Part shown: in pieces, positions 1 to 7,768 of the stretch
How positions within the stretch are numbered: position 1 is the first letter of the stretch
Layout of the letters: every line of letters begins with the position of its first letter
Source of the DNA: Cryobacterium sp. PH31-L1
GTDB taxonomy: Bacteria > Actinomycetota > Actinomycetes > Actinomycetales > Microbacteriaceae
Direction: 5' to 3'
Assembly: GCF_030063145.1 (NCBI RefSeq)
Contig: NZ_JASISM010000001.1
Location: forward strand, 835,594-899,593
Length of the DNA: 64,000 nucleotides
Translations under genes and position numbers: made by a program
Notes under the pieces: generated by a model
The model's database searches: none
What the model saw: only the letters and a program-made list of their open reading frames with translations
Told to the model about the DNA's origin: nothing

Positions 1-356
1 CATCCACGCCCGCGCGTTGTGGGTTGAATCCACAAATGTTTGACCTCGAAGCGAACGGGCTCGTTCTCGGCATTGTCCAGACGACGGATGCCCCCGCACC
101 CGACATACGCGCCGCTCGAGTGGATCTTCGCCTCGTCATCGATGTCGGCATCGTCGCTGTCCGAATCGTCCCTGGCCGTGTCGCCGAGTACGACGAGGAA
201 CACGCCCTGTGGCGGCACGAATTGCTCCACCACCGGATAGGTCGGGTGGTAGGTGCCCTGCGGTTGCCGAAAGGCCAGTTCGGGACTGCGAAAGTACTCG
301 GTAAGCAGGGTGAGGGCCGCGGCATCCGCGACCGACACTGTGTGAAACTGAGGCAT
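1..356 (-). CDS. GNAT-family N-acetyltransferase, 3'-truncated by window edge
   Basis: The gene reads leftward from an ATG at 356-354 and is still open at base 1, so only about 118 N-terminal residues are visible. Near the visible end is the sequence VKHLWIQPTTRGRG, the acetyl-CoA-binding motif A (V-x-x-L-x-V-x-P-x-x-R-G-x-G type) of GCN5-related acetyltransferases, preceded by a beta strand carrying GCGGIRRL. An acidic stretch (DDSDSDDADIDDE) sits between strands. The acceptor substrate cannot be told. It is divergent from dapB; a TATCCT box lies 6 nt upstream of its ATG, so its mRNA may be leaderless. Family call is good, function open. Confidence 0.8.
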   Translation of the reverse strand, partial: MPQFHTVSVADAAALTLLTEYFRSPELAFRQPQGTYHPTYPVVEQFVPPQGVFLVVLGDTARDDSDSDDADIDDEAKIHSSGAYVGCGGIRRLDNAENEPVRFEVKHLWIQPTTRGRG

Positions 357-362
357 TCCCTA

Positions 363-368
363 AGGATA
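363..368 (-). promoter_or_regulatory. -10 box TATCCT for leaderless GNAT gene
   Basis: On the minus strand TATCCT is followed by 6 nt and then the ATG at 356. No Shine-Dalgarno fits in that space. This matches the TANNNT -10 plus start codon arrangement of leaderless actinobacterial transcripts. Confidence 0.5.
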
Positions 369-400
369 TTGCGCGGGCATGCGCTGCCCGCAGCAATTGG

Positions 401-406
401 TAGATT
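401..406 (+). promoter_or_regulatory. -10 box TAGATT for leaderless dapB
   Basis: TAGATT, a 6-nt spacer and the dapB ATG at 413. There is no ribosome binding site in the spacer, so transcription probably starts at or next to the A of the ATG. Confidence 0.55.
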
Positions 407-412
407 GGTTTC

Positions 413-1180
413 ATGACAACGACGGTGGCCATCATTGGCGCAACGGGCAAAATGGGCCGCCTGGTTTCCGACCTGATCGACCGAACCGACGGGTATGAGG
501 TCGTGGCCAGGCTCGACTCGCACAGCGAGCTGGGCGAGATGCTCGGTGCCGAGATCGCCGTCGATCTCACCCGCCCCGACGTGAGCCGCGGCGTAGTGGA
601 CTTCGCCACCGACCACGGTCTGCGGGTGCTCGTCGGCACGTCAGGCTGGAGCCAGGATGGCGTCGATTCGCTCAGCCGTCGCCTCGCCGATCGCGCCGAT
701 ACCGGCGTGATCATCATTCCGAACTTCTCGATCGGATCGGTGCTGGCTACGACGTTCGCGGCCCTCGCCGCCCGGTTCTACGATTCCATCGAGATCGTCG
801 AAGCCCACCAGCCGTCGAAGGTGGATTCGCCCTCTGGCACGGCCGTGCGCACCGCCGAACTGATCGGCCGGGCGCGGGCCGAATTGGGGCCGGTCTCGGC
901 GCCGCACACCGACCAGCGCGCCCGCGGCCAGCAGGTGTCGAGCGTGCCCGTGCACAGTCTGCGCGTGTCCGGCCTGATCGCTCGCCAGGACGTCTTCCTG
1001 GGCGGCACCGGCGAGACGCTCACCATCAGCCACAACACGCTGTCGCCGAGTTCCTACGAGGCCGGCATCCTGCTGGCGCTGGAGGCCGCGCGAACCATCA
1101 CCGGCGTGAAGGTCGGCCTCGACCAGATCGTCGACCTGGGCTTCGGCTCCGACGCGGCCGGGTCGGGAGTTTCCAAATGA
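413..1180 (+). CDS. dapB: 4-hydroxy-tetrahydrodipicolinate reductase DapB
   Basis: Cytosolic NAD(P)H-dependent reductase of the lysine/meso-diaminopimelate pathway, acting after DapA (encoded at 4925). The protein is 255 aa, normal for actinobacteria. An N-terminal Rossmann motif GATGKMG (residues 9-15) binds the nucleotide, and the active-site segment EAHQPSK-VDSPSGTA covers residues 130-144. His132 and Lys136 align with the catalytic pair of the mycobacterial enzyme, but the second histidine of the usual HH pair is Gln133 here. The start at 413 is supported by the TAGATT box 6 nt upstream. The stop overlaps the next gene by ATGA. Identity is firm; the Gln substitution is the one oddity. Confidence 0.96.
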   Translation: MTTTVAIIGATGKMGRLVSDLIDRTDGYEVVARLDSHSELGEMLGAEIAVDLTRPDVSRGVVDFATDHGLRVLVGTSGWSQDGVDSLSRRLADRADTGVIIIPNFSIGSVLATTFAALAARFYDSIEIVEAHQPSKVDSPSGTAVRTAELIGRARAELGPVSAPHTDQRARGQQVSSVPVHSLRVSGLIARQDVFLGGTGETLTISHNTLSPSSYEAGILLALEAARTITGVKVGLDQIVDLGFGSDAAGSGVSK

Positions 1181-1620
1181 AGGGCAAGATCGCGGTCATC
1201 GTCATGGCGGTGCTGCTGGTTTTCTACCTGGTGCTCGCCGGAGTGCGAGCCGTTGCGTTCATCCAGAGCGGGGAACCGCTCGGCATTGCCATCGGGCTCG
1301 CGTTGCTCATTCTGCCGCTGATCGGATTCTGGGCCCTCGCGCGTGAAGTCGCGTTCGGCATCCGCTCTGAGCGCCTGGTGCGTCAGCTCGACGATTTGGG
1401 CGAGCTTCCCAGCACCGAGCTTCCCGTGCGTCCGAGTGGTCGCCCGTACCGCGATGCCGCCGATGAGCAGTTTCCCGCGGCACAGGCTGCGGTCGAAGCT
1501 GAGCCCGAGAACTGGCACGCCTGGCTACGCCTCGGCCTCGCTTACGACGCGTCAGGCGACCGCAAGCGCGCTCGCGGCGCGATCCGTACCGCGATCGCAC
1601 TCGAGCGCACCCCGAAGTAG
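1177..1620 (+). CDS. Membrane protein with tetratricopeptide-like tail
   Basis: 147 aa. Two hydrophobic segments (about residues 5-27 and 36-56) are followed by a cytoplasmic tail. The tail ends in one TPR-like helical pair (about residues 106-146, with the pattern W-x-x-W-L-x-L-G-x-A-Y-x-x-x-G-D). The ATG overlaps the dapB stop as ATGA, so the two are translationally coupled. A small two-TM protein after dapB recurs in related actinobacteria, but I know of no assigned role; a scaffold at the membrane is only a guess. It converges with the following minus-strand gene with an 8-nt gap and no terminator. Confidence 0.8.
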   Translation: MKGKIAVIVMAVLLVFYLVLAGVRAVAFIQSGEPLGIAIGLALLILPLIGFWALAREVAFGIRSERLVRQLDDLGELPSTELPVRPSGRPYRDAADEQFPAAQAAVEAEPENWHAWLRLGLAYDASGDRKRARGAIRTAIALERTPK

Positions 1621-1628
1621 TGGCACGG

Positions 1629-2519
1629 TTAGGGCTGGCGCAGCATCCAGGCGATCGCGGTCGCCGGATTGCGATGGAAGAACTCGAACCCGTCGTCCAG
1701 CAGCTTCTGGGGGCTGACCTGCTGGTCGGCGAGCAGCAGCTGGCGGGCGGCATCCTGTAGCAGCAGCGTCAGGATCTGCCTGGGGACCGGCACGACGAAC
1801 GGCCGGTGCAGTGCGGTGGCGAGGGTCTTGATTATGTCGTTCGAGGTCGCCGCGGTGGGCCCGACCAGGTTGACCGGGCCGGACAGCGTCGAAGTCAGCA
1901 AATGCACGATGGCCGCGGCCTCGTCGTGCAGGCTGATCCAGGCCCAGTGCTGCTCTCCGCCACCGAGTGGTCCGGCCAGGCCGAGCTTGGCCAGGGGAAG
2001 CACCGGTTTCAGCGCGCCGCCCATGGCCAGCACGAGGCCGGTGCGCAGTGTCACTACGCGGGTCGGCTCCGGCGCCAGCTGGGCAGCAGCCTCCCACTGA
2101 GTGACGACGTCGGCCAGAAAATCGCTTCCCACAGCGGATGCTTCGCTCAGGACCTCCCCGGGCCGATCGCCGTAGACCCCCACGGCAGAGCCGTTCAGCA
2201 GAACCGTCGGGGGCGCCGCGGCCTGGGCTAGGGCATCGGTGATCGTGCGCGTGGCCGACAGCCGTGAGCTCAGAATTTCTGTACGATACCCGGTCGTCCA
2301 CGGCAGCCGTGCCAGCGATGCGCCCGACAGGTTGACCACCGCGTCGATGGTGTCGAGAACGTTCACATCGAGGGCGTGCGCGGCTGGATCCCACCGCACC
2401 TCGTTTTTGCCGAGTGCTTCTCGTCGAACGAGCCGCACCGGGATATGCCCGGCTGCGGCCAGCTGGCGGCTGAGCTCCCGACCGATGAGGCCGGAGGCGC
2501 CGGCGATCAGAACGCGCAC
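1629..2519 (-). CDS. TIGR01777-family NAD-dependent epimerase/dehydratase
   Basis: 296 aa, atypical short-chain dehydrogenase (SDR39U1/TIGR01777 family). The N-terminal GASGLIGREL (residues 7-16) is the Rossmann nucleotide-binding motif. VVNLSGAS (about 61-68) and the family stretch NGSAVGVYGDR (about 109-119) follow, and the C-terminal DUF1731-like part ends with FHRNPATAIAWML. The substrate of this family is not established. The gene begins with GTG 9 nt after the OsmC-like stop and has no clear Shine-Dalgarno, which suggests co-transcription and re-initiation from the upstream gene. Confidence 0.92.
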   Translation of the reverse strand: MRVLIAGASGLIGRELSRQLAAAGHIPVRLVRREALGKNEVRWDPAAHALDVNVLDTIDAVVNLSGASLARLPWTTGYRTEILSSRLSATRTITDALAQAAAPPTVLLNGSAVGVYGDRPGEVLSEASAVGSDFLADVVTQWEAAAQLAPEPTRVVTLRTGLVLAMGGALKPVLPLAKLGLAGPLGGGEQHWAWISLHDEAAAIVHLLTSTLSGPVNLVGPTAATSNDIIKTLATALHRPFVVPVPRQILTLLLQDAARQLLLADQQVSPQKLLDDGFEFFHRNPATAIAWMLRQP

Positions 2520-2528
2520 GCCGGCGGC

Positions 2529-2960
2529 CTAGGCCAGTTCGGCTTCAATGGTGATGGGAATGCCCGCGAGTGCCTTGGAGATCGGGCAGTTGTCCTTGGC
2601 GTCCTGGGCGAACACCTCGAACTCGGCCTCGGTGAGGCCCGGAATCTTGGCGCTGACCAGAAGGTGGCTTCCAATGACCCCGGTGCCGGCCGCGAAGGTG
2701 ACGGCGGCGGTGGTCTGGATGCTCTCCGGAGTGTGGCCGGCCGAACCGAGTGCGTTGGCGAGGGCCATGGAGAAGCAGGCCGCGTGGGCTGCACCGAGCA
2801 GTTCCTCGGGGTTGGTCGTGTTCGACACTCCCTCGGCGCGGGCTTTCCAATTCACCGAGAATTCGGCTGCGTGCGAGGAATCGAGGGTGACGGTGCCGGA
2901 GCCGGTCGGAAGATCGCCGGTCCAGACGGTGGTTGCTTCACTGGTGAGCGTCGTGGGCAT
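2529..2960 (-). CDS. OsmC/Ohr-family peroxiredoxin
   Basis: 143 aa, OsmC-type. The two redox cysteines are visible: Cys62 in GAAHAACFSMAL and Cys125 in DNCPISKAL. The family reduces organic or fatty-acid hydroperoxides using this pair with a dihydrolipoyl-type donor. A GGAGGT ribosome binding site lies 6 nt before the ATG. A TAGACT -10 box about 57 nt upstream implies a leadered mRNA. The TIGR01777 gene follows in the same direction. OsmC versus Ohr subfamily is left open; the protein class is secure. Confidence 0.93.
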   Translation of the reverse strand: MPTTLTSEATTVWTGDLPTGSGTVTLDSSHAAEFSVNWKARAEGVSNTTNPEELLGAAHAACFSMALANALGSAGHTPESIQTTAAVTFAAGTGVIGSHLLVSAKIPGLTEAEFEVFAQDAKDNCPISKALAGIPITIEAELA

Positions 2961-3017
2961 GGTGTTACCTCCAGGTGATTGGATTCCACCCTAACCGTCT
3001 CACCTGCCCTGCGAACG

Positions 3018-3023
3018 AGTCTA
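3018..3023 (-). promoter_or_regulatory. Putative -10 box of the OsmC gene
   Basis: TAGACT on the minus strand, 57 nt upstream of the OsmC ATG. No recognisable -35 hexamer accompanies it. Confidence 0.35.
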
Positions 3024-3050
3024 GTCTGGGAATTACCTGAGAGCCAGCCG

Positions 3051-3090
3051 ACATGCCCGGGGAGCAGGCGGGGCACCCTGCCGGGCGTGT
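3051..3090 (-). terminator. Hairpin after the DUF4395 gene
   Basis: A 10-bp stem (ACATGCCCGG with CCGGGCGTGT, one G-T pair) encloses a smaller CAGG/CCTG stem. An outer GAGCCA/TGGCTC pairing could extend it. There is no T tract, so it would be a U-less actinobacterial-type terminator between two tandem minus-strand units. Confidence 0.5.
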
Positions 3091-3114
3091 CCTGGCAGCA
3101 TTGGGCTGGGTGGC

Positions 3115-3594
3115 TCAGGCGTTCCCGACGGTTCGGCCGGCCCGGTTGAGCACACCGAATCGCACGAGCAGCAGGTAGACCTGGCAGCCGAGGCAATAGT
3201 CAAAGACGGCGTTGAGAAAGGCCGCGACGAATGCTGCGGCCGCCGCGATCGGGACAGCGCCGGGTATTCCGGCCAGGCCCAGTACCAGCCCGATCAAGGT
3301 CACCACGAAGCCGACGCCCTGCGCGAAGGTGGGCGGAGCCGCGTCTTCGAGGTGGGTCGGCGGTGCCGGGCGTGGGCGAACCCACCGCTTGAACACGAGT
3401 CCGTAGGGGTGTCGGCCGGCGCCGGCGAACGCACCCCAGGCGAATAGTGCCGCAATGATCGCGAGCAGCGCAAGCGCGGCAGCGGATGCCGCGGTCAGCG
3501 ACAAAAATATTACCGCGAGTAACAGAATGGCCGTGATGGCTGCTCCGAAGCGGGGTCCACGCGGATCGAGCGGGGGGCGGGACGACGTCGACAT
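3115..3594 (-). CDS. DUF4395 integral membrane protein
   Basis: 159 aa from the ATG at 3594, chosen because GGAG lies 6 nt upstream; longer reading is possible but lacks a site. The family pattern is clear: RFGAAI near the N-terminus, two adjacent hydrophobic helices, the HPYGLVFKRWVRPR segment, PPTHLEDAAPPTFAQGVGF, then two further helices and a terminal FDYCLGCQVY motif. DUF4395 proteins are commonly encoded next to a membrane-anchored thioredoxin, as here, where the ATG starts one base after the thioredoxin stop. The CLGC pair could be a redox partner of that thioredoxin; this is inference. Confidence 0.88.
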   Translation of the reverse strand: MSTSSRPPLDPRGPRFGAAITAILLLAVIFLSLTAASAAALALLAIIAALFAWGAFAGAGRHPYGLVFKRWVRPRPAPPTHLEDAAPPTFAQGVGFVVTLIGLVLGLAGIPGAVPIAAAAAFVAAFLNAVFDYCLGCQVYLLLVRFGVLNRAGRTVGNA

Positions 3595-3595
3595 G

Positions 3596-4051
3596 TCAGC
3601 TCCGTTGAGTTGTGGTGAGGGAGTGGGTGTCCTGCGTGATCGCGTTGAGGGTCGCGGCGATCGCAGCCCGGTTCGGCGCGCCGCCCACGCGAGCTCGCAC
3701 TCGCCCGGTCGCATCCAAAATCAGGGTCGTCGGAGTTTGCAGAATCGAAAAGCGGTTGGCGAGATCGGCGCGGTGGGTGAGATCGACATCGACGTGCACG
3801 ACGCCCGGGCGCTCGGCGGCCACGGCGCCTAGCAGGCGACGGGTCCCGGGGCAGCGGGAGCACATCTCGGTCGAAAACTGCAGCAGGGTGGCGGCGGGGC
3901 CGAACTGGGCCGAGGCCGCGACATCCGCTGGAGTGATGACGTCGCCGGCGACGCGGGCCACACGTCCCTGGCGGGCTCGCCAGACGAGCCCAAGACCGGT
4001 CGTTGCGGCTAACAGGGCGAGCAGCAGTCCAATCGCTTCGAGTGGGTTCAT
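3596..4051 (-). CDS. Membrane-anchored thioredoxin-like protein
   Basis: 151 aa from the ATG at 4051 (an in-frame start 30 nt upstream exists). One N-terminal transmembrane anchor (about residues 5-25) is followed by a thioredoxin fold with the redox motif CSRC (Cys64, Cys67) and the cis-proline segment ILQTPTTLIL. Anchor topology suggests an extracytoplasmic domain. It is directly followed by the DUF4395 membrane gene, and the pair probably works together in thiol-disulfide exchange at the cell surface. Confidence 0.87.
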   Translation of the reverse strand: MNPLEAIGLLLALLAATTGLGLVWRARQGRVARVAGDVITPADVAASAQFGPAATLLQFSTEMCSRCPGTRRLLGAVAAERPGVVHVDVDLTHRADLANRFSILQTPTTLILDATGRVRARVGGAPNRAAIAATLNAITQDTHSLTTTQRS

Positions 4052-4139
4052 GGTGTCGACGTTACGTGGGCGCGGGCCCATTCGGGGGACTGTGACAAGA
4101 GATTACGTCCGCGCCCGGCGTGCCGGCGAGCAGACCAGC

Positions 4140-4145
4140 TAGCCT
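4140..4145 (+). promoter_or_regulatory. -10 box TAGCCT for leaderless thyX
   Basis: TAGCCT, 6-nt spacer, then GTG at 4152. No ribosome binding site is present. Confidence 0.55.
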
Positions 4146-4151
4146 GAGGCG

Positions 4152-4889
4152 GTGTCTGAAATTGAGTTTCGATCTGAAATGACCGTGGAGTTGGTGCGTG
4201 CCAGCGCCCACGATTCCGATGTGCTGTTTGCCGCCCGGGTGTCGACCCTCGGGGAGCAGACCCTGGAGCAGAGCCAGCTCGACGGCTCAGCGAGCGAGGC
4301 CGACGAGAAGCGTGACCGTGGGCTGATCAATTACCTCATGCGCGACCGGCACGGTTCGCCGTTCGAACACAACTCAATGACGTTCTACGTGCGCGCGCCC
4401 ATTTTCGTGTTCCGTGAGTTCATGCGGCACCGCATCGCCTCCTACAACGAGGAATCGGGCCGCTACCGGGAGCTGAACCCCGTTTTCTACGTGCCGTCCG
4501 CGGAGCGCAACCTCGTGCAGGTCGGCAAAGCGGGTGCCTACGACTTTCTGCCCGGCACCGCAGAGCAGACCGCGCTGGTGCAGCAGCAGACCCGCGCCGC
4601 CGCGATTCACGCCTACGAGGCCTATCAGCGGATGCTGGAAGCCGGCGTTGCGCGCGAAGTCGCCCGCATCGTGCTGCCGCTGAACATCTACTCCTCGATG
4701 TACGTCACTCTCAATGCGCGCTCGCTGATGAACTTTCTCAGCCTGCGCACCAAGCGGGAGGGGAGTCAGTTCCCGTCGTTCCCGCAGCGCGAGATCGAAA
4801 TGTGCGCCGAGCAGATGGAAACCCACTTCGAGGCGTTGATGCCCCTCACCTACTCCGCTTTCAATAAGAACGGCCGAGTCTCCCCGTAG
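4152..4889 (+). CDS. thyX: Flavin-dependent thymidylate synthase ThyX
   Basis: 245 aa. Makes dTMP from dUMP using methylenetetrahydrofolate and reduced FAD, without producing dihydrofolate. The diagnostic ThyX motif RHR-x7-S is at residues 92-102 (RHRIASYNEES), followed by GRY. The C-terminal LRTKREGSQFP region is also typical. The GTG start is set by a TAGCCT box 6 nt upstream. The gene is followed by dapA after a short gap with its own leaderless promoter, so the two need not form an operon. No thyA is present in the window. Confidence 0.97.
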   Translation: MSEIEFRSEMTVELVRASAHDSDVLFAARVSTLGEQTLEQSQLDGSASEADEKRDRGLINYLMRDRHGSPFEHNSMTFYVRAPIFVFREFMRHRIASYNEESGRYRELNPVFYVPSAERNLVQVGKAGAYDFLPGTAEQTALVQQQTRAAAIHAYEAYQRMLEAGVAREVARIVLPLNIYSSMYVTLNARSLMNFLSLRTKREGSQFPSFPQREIEMCAEQMETHFEALMPLTYSAFNKNGRVSP

Positions 4890-4911
4890 CAGAGCGGATG
4901 CGGGGAGGCGA

Positions 4912-4917
4912 TAGCCT
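4912..4917 (+). promoter_or_regulatory. -10 box TAGCCT for leaderless dapA
   Basis: TAGCCT, 7-nt spacer, GTG at 4925. It decides the dapA start against an upstream in-frame ATG at 4898, which lies before the promoter box. Confidence 0.55.
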
Positions 4918-4924
4918 GTACTTC

Positions 4925-5902
4925 GTGTCTACCTCTACGAATCCCTTTGGCCAGGTGCTGGTCGCACTGGTCACCCCTTTTACCTTTGATGGCGAAGTGG
5001 ACTGGGCCGGGGTGGAGAAGCACATCGACGACGTCATCAACGCCGGTGCCGACGGCATCGTCGTCACCGGCACAACCGGTGAGACGAGCACCCTGACCGA
5101 CCCGGAGAAGATCCGCCTGGTCGAGGTGGGCAAGTCCGTCGCGAACGGCCGCGCCAAAATCATCACCGGTGGTGGCTCGAACGAGACCGCGCACGCCATG
5201 CAGCTCGCCCGGCAGAGCGAAAAGGCCGGCGCCGACGGCAACATGATCGTCACCCCCTACTACAACAAGCCGACCCAGGCCGGAATCCTCACACACTTCC
5301 GCATGATCGCGGATGCCACCGACCTGCCCGTCATCCTCTACGACATCCCCGGCCGTACCGGTGTTGCAATCGCCTACGAGACGATCCTGCGCGCGGCCAA
5401 ACACCCCAACATCCTGGCCATCAAAGACGCCAAGGGCGACTTTGCGCAGGTCAGCCGGGTTCTCAACCAGACCGACCTCATGTACTTCTCCGGCGACGAC
5501 CCCAACGTTCTGGCACACCTGTCGATCGGCGCGACCGGCCTGATCGGAGTCACCGGCAACATCACGGCGACCCCGTACCGGCACATGGTCGACGCGGTCA
5601 ATCGCGGCGACCTCAAGGTGGCTACGGCAGCGCACCAGCAGCTCGAACCGCTCGTGCGCGCCGTGATGACCCACGTTCCCGGCACCGTCGCGGTGAAGTA
5701 CATCCTGCACGGCCTCGGCCGCATCGGCAGCCCACGCGTTCGCCTGCCCCTGGTCGGCCCTGAAGACTCCGAGGCCGCCCAGATCGAGGACGAGCTGTCG
5801 CTGGTGCAGAACATTCCCGGCGTGGACTTCTCCAACTTCCGCCCCGACCGCAACGCGGCCGCTGGCGGGTCGCTGCCGAAGGTCGCCGGTACCACCCGCT
5901 AG
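4925..5902 (+). CDS. dapA: 4-hydroxy-tetrahydrodipicolinate synthase DapA
   Basis: 325 aa from the GTG. Condenses pyruvate and aspartate semialdehyde, the first committed step to lysine and diaminopimelate; DapB acts next. It is a TIM-barrel aldolase with Thr50-Thr51 in TGTTGE, Tyr113 in YYNKP, Tyr139 in YDIPGRTG and the Schiff-base Lys167 in ILAIKDAKGD, matching the family's catalytic set. The start is the GTG behind a TAGCCT box rather than the ATG 27 nt upstream. The C-terminal tail (GGSLPKVAGTTR) is slightly longer than in enterobacterial enzymes. Confidence 0.97.
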   Translation: MSTSTNPFGQVLVALVTPFTFDGEVDWAGVEKHIDDVINAGADGIVVTGTTGETSTLTDPEKIRLVEVGKSVANGRAKIITGGGSNETAHAMQLARQSEKAGADGNMIVTPYYNKPTQAGILTHFRMIADATDLPVILYDIPGRTGVAIAYETILRAAKHPNILAIKDAKGDFAQVSRVLNQTDLMYFSGDDPNVLAHLSIGATGLIGVTGNITATPYRHMVDAVNRGDLKVATAAHQQLEPLVRAVMTHVPGTVAVKYILHGLGRIGSPRVRLPLVGPEDSEAAQIEDELSLVQNIPGVDFSNFRPDRNAAAGGSLPKVAGTTR

Positions 5903-5946
5903 ATCGTGCTCCGGAGTCGGCTGAGGCGCATACGCTCGTGAAACGC

Positions 5947-5952
5947 TAGGCT
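5947..5952 (+). promoter_or_regulatory. Putative -10 box of the MacAB-like operon
   Basis: TAGGCT about 47 nt upstream of the GTG at 6000. The resulting leader would include the GGGGAG site just before that GTG. Confidence 0.35.
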
Positions 5953-5999
5953 CAGCCCATCGAGCTTGACCACGTCGGGTCAGCCGTGTGGGGAGTGTC

Positions 6000-7061
6000 G
6001 TGAACGTTGCACGTAAATGGGTCTTTCCCATTCTTCGACTGATTGTCATCGCGGCCATCGCCGTAGCGCTGGTCAAGCTGGCGTTCTACCCGGACAACGC
6101 GGTGGACAGTAGTCCCGCCGAACCGACCGGGATCATCGTCGAACCCCAGATTCCGGTCGCCCTCGGCACCATCAGCAACGACGTCACCCTGCCGGGAACG
6201 GTCAGCGCCGACCCGGCCGTCGCTGTCAAAGCGACCGCCATCGGCACGGTCGATGAGATCTTCGTAGCCGCTGGCCAGACCGTGAACAAAGACGACAAGA
6301 TCTACGACATTCGGGTCGAGACGATCAAAGACCCGGTCGAAACAACGGATGCCGACGGTAACGTCACCATCACCCAGCCCAAACCGGTGATCACCTTCGC
6401 CAAAGTACTGGCCCCGATCACCGGCATCCTGAGCTCGCTCACCGTGATCCACGGCCAGAGTGTGGCCGTGGGGGATGCCACCGGCCAGGTGGCCCCGCCG
6501 AGCTTCTCGGTGAGTGGCTCGCTCAGCCCCGAGCAGCAGTATCGGCTGCTGTCGAAGCCGACCGAAGCATCCGTCGCGATCACCAATGGGCCGGCGCCGT
6601 TCACCTGCACGGGACTGACGATCACGACACCGCTGGCCGGGGAAGCGGCCGGCGGTGACAGTGCGACCGGCGGCCAGACGGGCACGAGCGGCACGACCGT
6701 CACCTGCGCGATTCCGGCCGAGGTGACCGTCTTCTCCGGCCTGGCCGCCCAGATCACGATCGCCGCGGGCCTCGCCGAAAACGTGCTCGTCGTTCCGACC
6801 ACGGCGGTCGAAGGGTCCGCCGAAACCGGCGTCGTCTGGTTCGTGATGCCCGACGGCGGCACCGAAGAACGACCGGTCACGCTCGGCATGACCGACGGCA
6901 TCAACGTACAGGTCATCGATGGCCTCGTCGAGGGCGACCTGATCAACCAGTTCGTGCCCGGTGCCAGTGCGGTTGGCCCCGGAGAAGGCTGCGACCTACA
7001 GCCCGACGGCAGCACGGCGTGCTTCGGGCCGAGCATCTCCAGCACCGGGATCTCCAAGTGA
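6000..7061 (+). CDS. HlyD/MacA-type adaptor subunit of an ABC exporter
   Basis: 353 aa from the GTG at 6000, preceded by GGGGAG; an alternative GTG lies at 5988. The N-terminus has one membrane helix (about residues 8-30). Then come a beta-barrel/lipoyl half (LPGTVSADPAVAVKATAIGTV split around VAAGQTVNKDD), a central hairpin region, the second lipoyl strand LAPITGIL, and a C-terminal domain with VLVVPTTAVEG. Adaptors of this kind link a MacB-like permease to a cell-wall or extracellular step. The stop overlaps the ATPase start by GTGA. Substrate unknown; a Gly/Thr-rich loop (GGDSATGGQTGTSGTT) interrupts the barrel. Confidence 0.85.
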   Translation: MNVARKWVFPILRLIVIAAIAVALVKLAFYPDNAVDSSPAEPTGIIVEPQIPVALGTISNDVTLPGTVSADPAVAVKATAIGTVDEIFVAAGQTVNKDDKIYDIRVETIKDPVETTDADGNVTITQPKPVITFAKVLAPITGILSSLTVIHGQSVAVGDATGQVAPPSFSVSGSLSPEQQYRLLSKPTEASVAITNGPAPFTCTGLTITTPLAGEAAGGDSATGGQTGTSGTTVTCAIPAEVTVFSGLAAQITIAAGLAENVLVVPTTAVEGSAETGVVWFVMPDGGTEERPVTLGMTDGINVQVIDGLVEGDLINQFVPGASAVGPGEGCDLQPDGSTACFGPSISSTGISK

Positions 7062-7768
7062 CCCTGCTGCACCTTGAGGGCGTGACCCGTACTGTGCAGC
7101 TCATCGATGCGCCGCCGCTGACGATTCTGTCCGGTATCGACCTCGAGGTGAACGTGGGCGACCGCGTCTCGATTGTCGGCCGCTCAGGTTCGGGCAAAAC
7201 CACCCTACTGAACCTACTCGGCCTGCTCGATGCCCCCACGAGCGGCACCATGCTGTTCGAAGATCGCCCCGTGCAGTCGCTGTCCTCCGGCGCACGCGAC
7301 CGCCTCCGCGGCCGTGAAGTCGGCTTCATCTTTCAACAGTTCAACCTGCTGCAGGGCCGCACCGCACTCGAAAATGTGATGACCCCGCTGCTCTACGCCG
7401 AGGGACGTCAGTTCTGGCAGCGCTCGCGCATCGCCACCGAGATGCTTGAACGGGTCGGCCTCGGCGACCGCCTCGCCGCCCTGCCTGACCGGTTGAGTGG
7501 CGGCGAGCAACAGCGCGTCGCGATCGCCCGCTCCCTGGTGCGCGGCCCGAGACTGATTCTCGCCGACGAACCGACCGGCGCCCTCGACCTCGAAACCGGC
7601 GAGACGGTGATGGACCTCATCGACGAGGTCGCCACCGAATCCGGCGCTGCCCTCGTGACTATCACCCACGATCCGGCCATAGCTGCCCGCGCCACCCGAC
7701 ATCTGCGGCTCGATCACGGCGTTTTGCAGGTCGCCAGCACGGTGCCCGCCAGTAGCGTGCCGGCATGA
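7058..7768 (+). CDS. ABC exporter ATPase, MacB/LolD-like
   Basis: 236 aa from the GTG at 7058, chosen because it overlaps the upstream stop as GTGA. Walker [11 protein letters not shown]-loop FQQFNLL, signature [15 protein letters not shown], Walker [13 protein letters not shown] and the H-loop VTITHD are all present. The FIFQQFNLL and EPTGALD segments are typical of the MacB/LolD/FtsE branch. It powers the FtsX-like permease encoded next, with the adaptor before it. Antimicrobial peptide or lipid export is common for such systems but cannot be assigned. Confidence 0.94.
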   Translation: MTLLHLEGVTRTVQLIDAPPLTILSGIDLEVNVGDRVSIVGRSGSGKTTLLNLLGLLDAPTSGTMLFEDRPVQSLSSGARDRLRGREVGFIFQQFNLLQGRTALENVMTPLLYAEGRQFWQRSRIATEMLERVGLGDRLAALPDRLSGGEQQRVAIARSLVRGPRLILADEPTGALDLETGETVMDLIDEVATESGAALVTITHDPAIAARATRHLRLDHGVLQVASTVPASSVPA

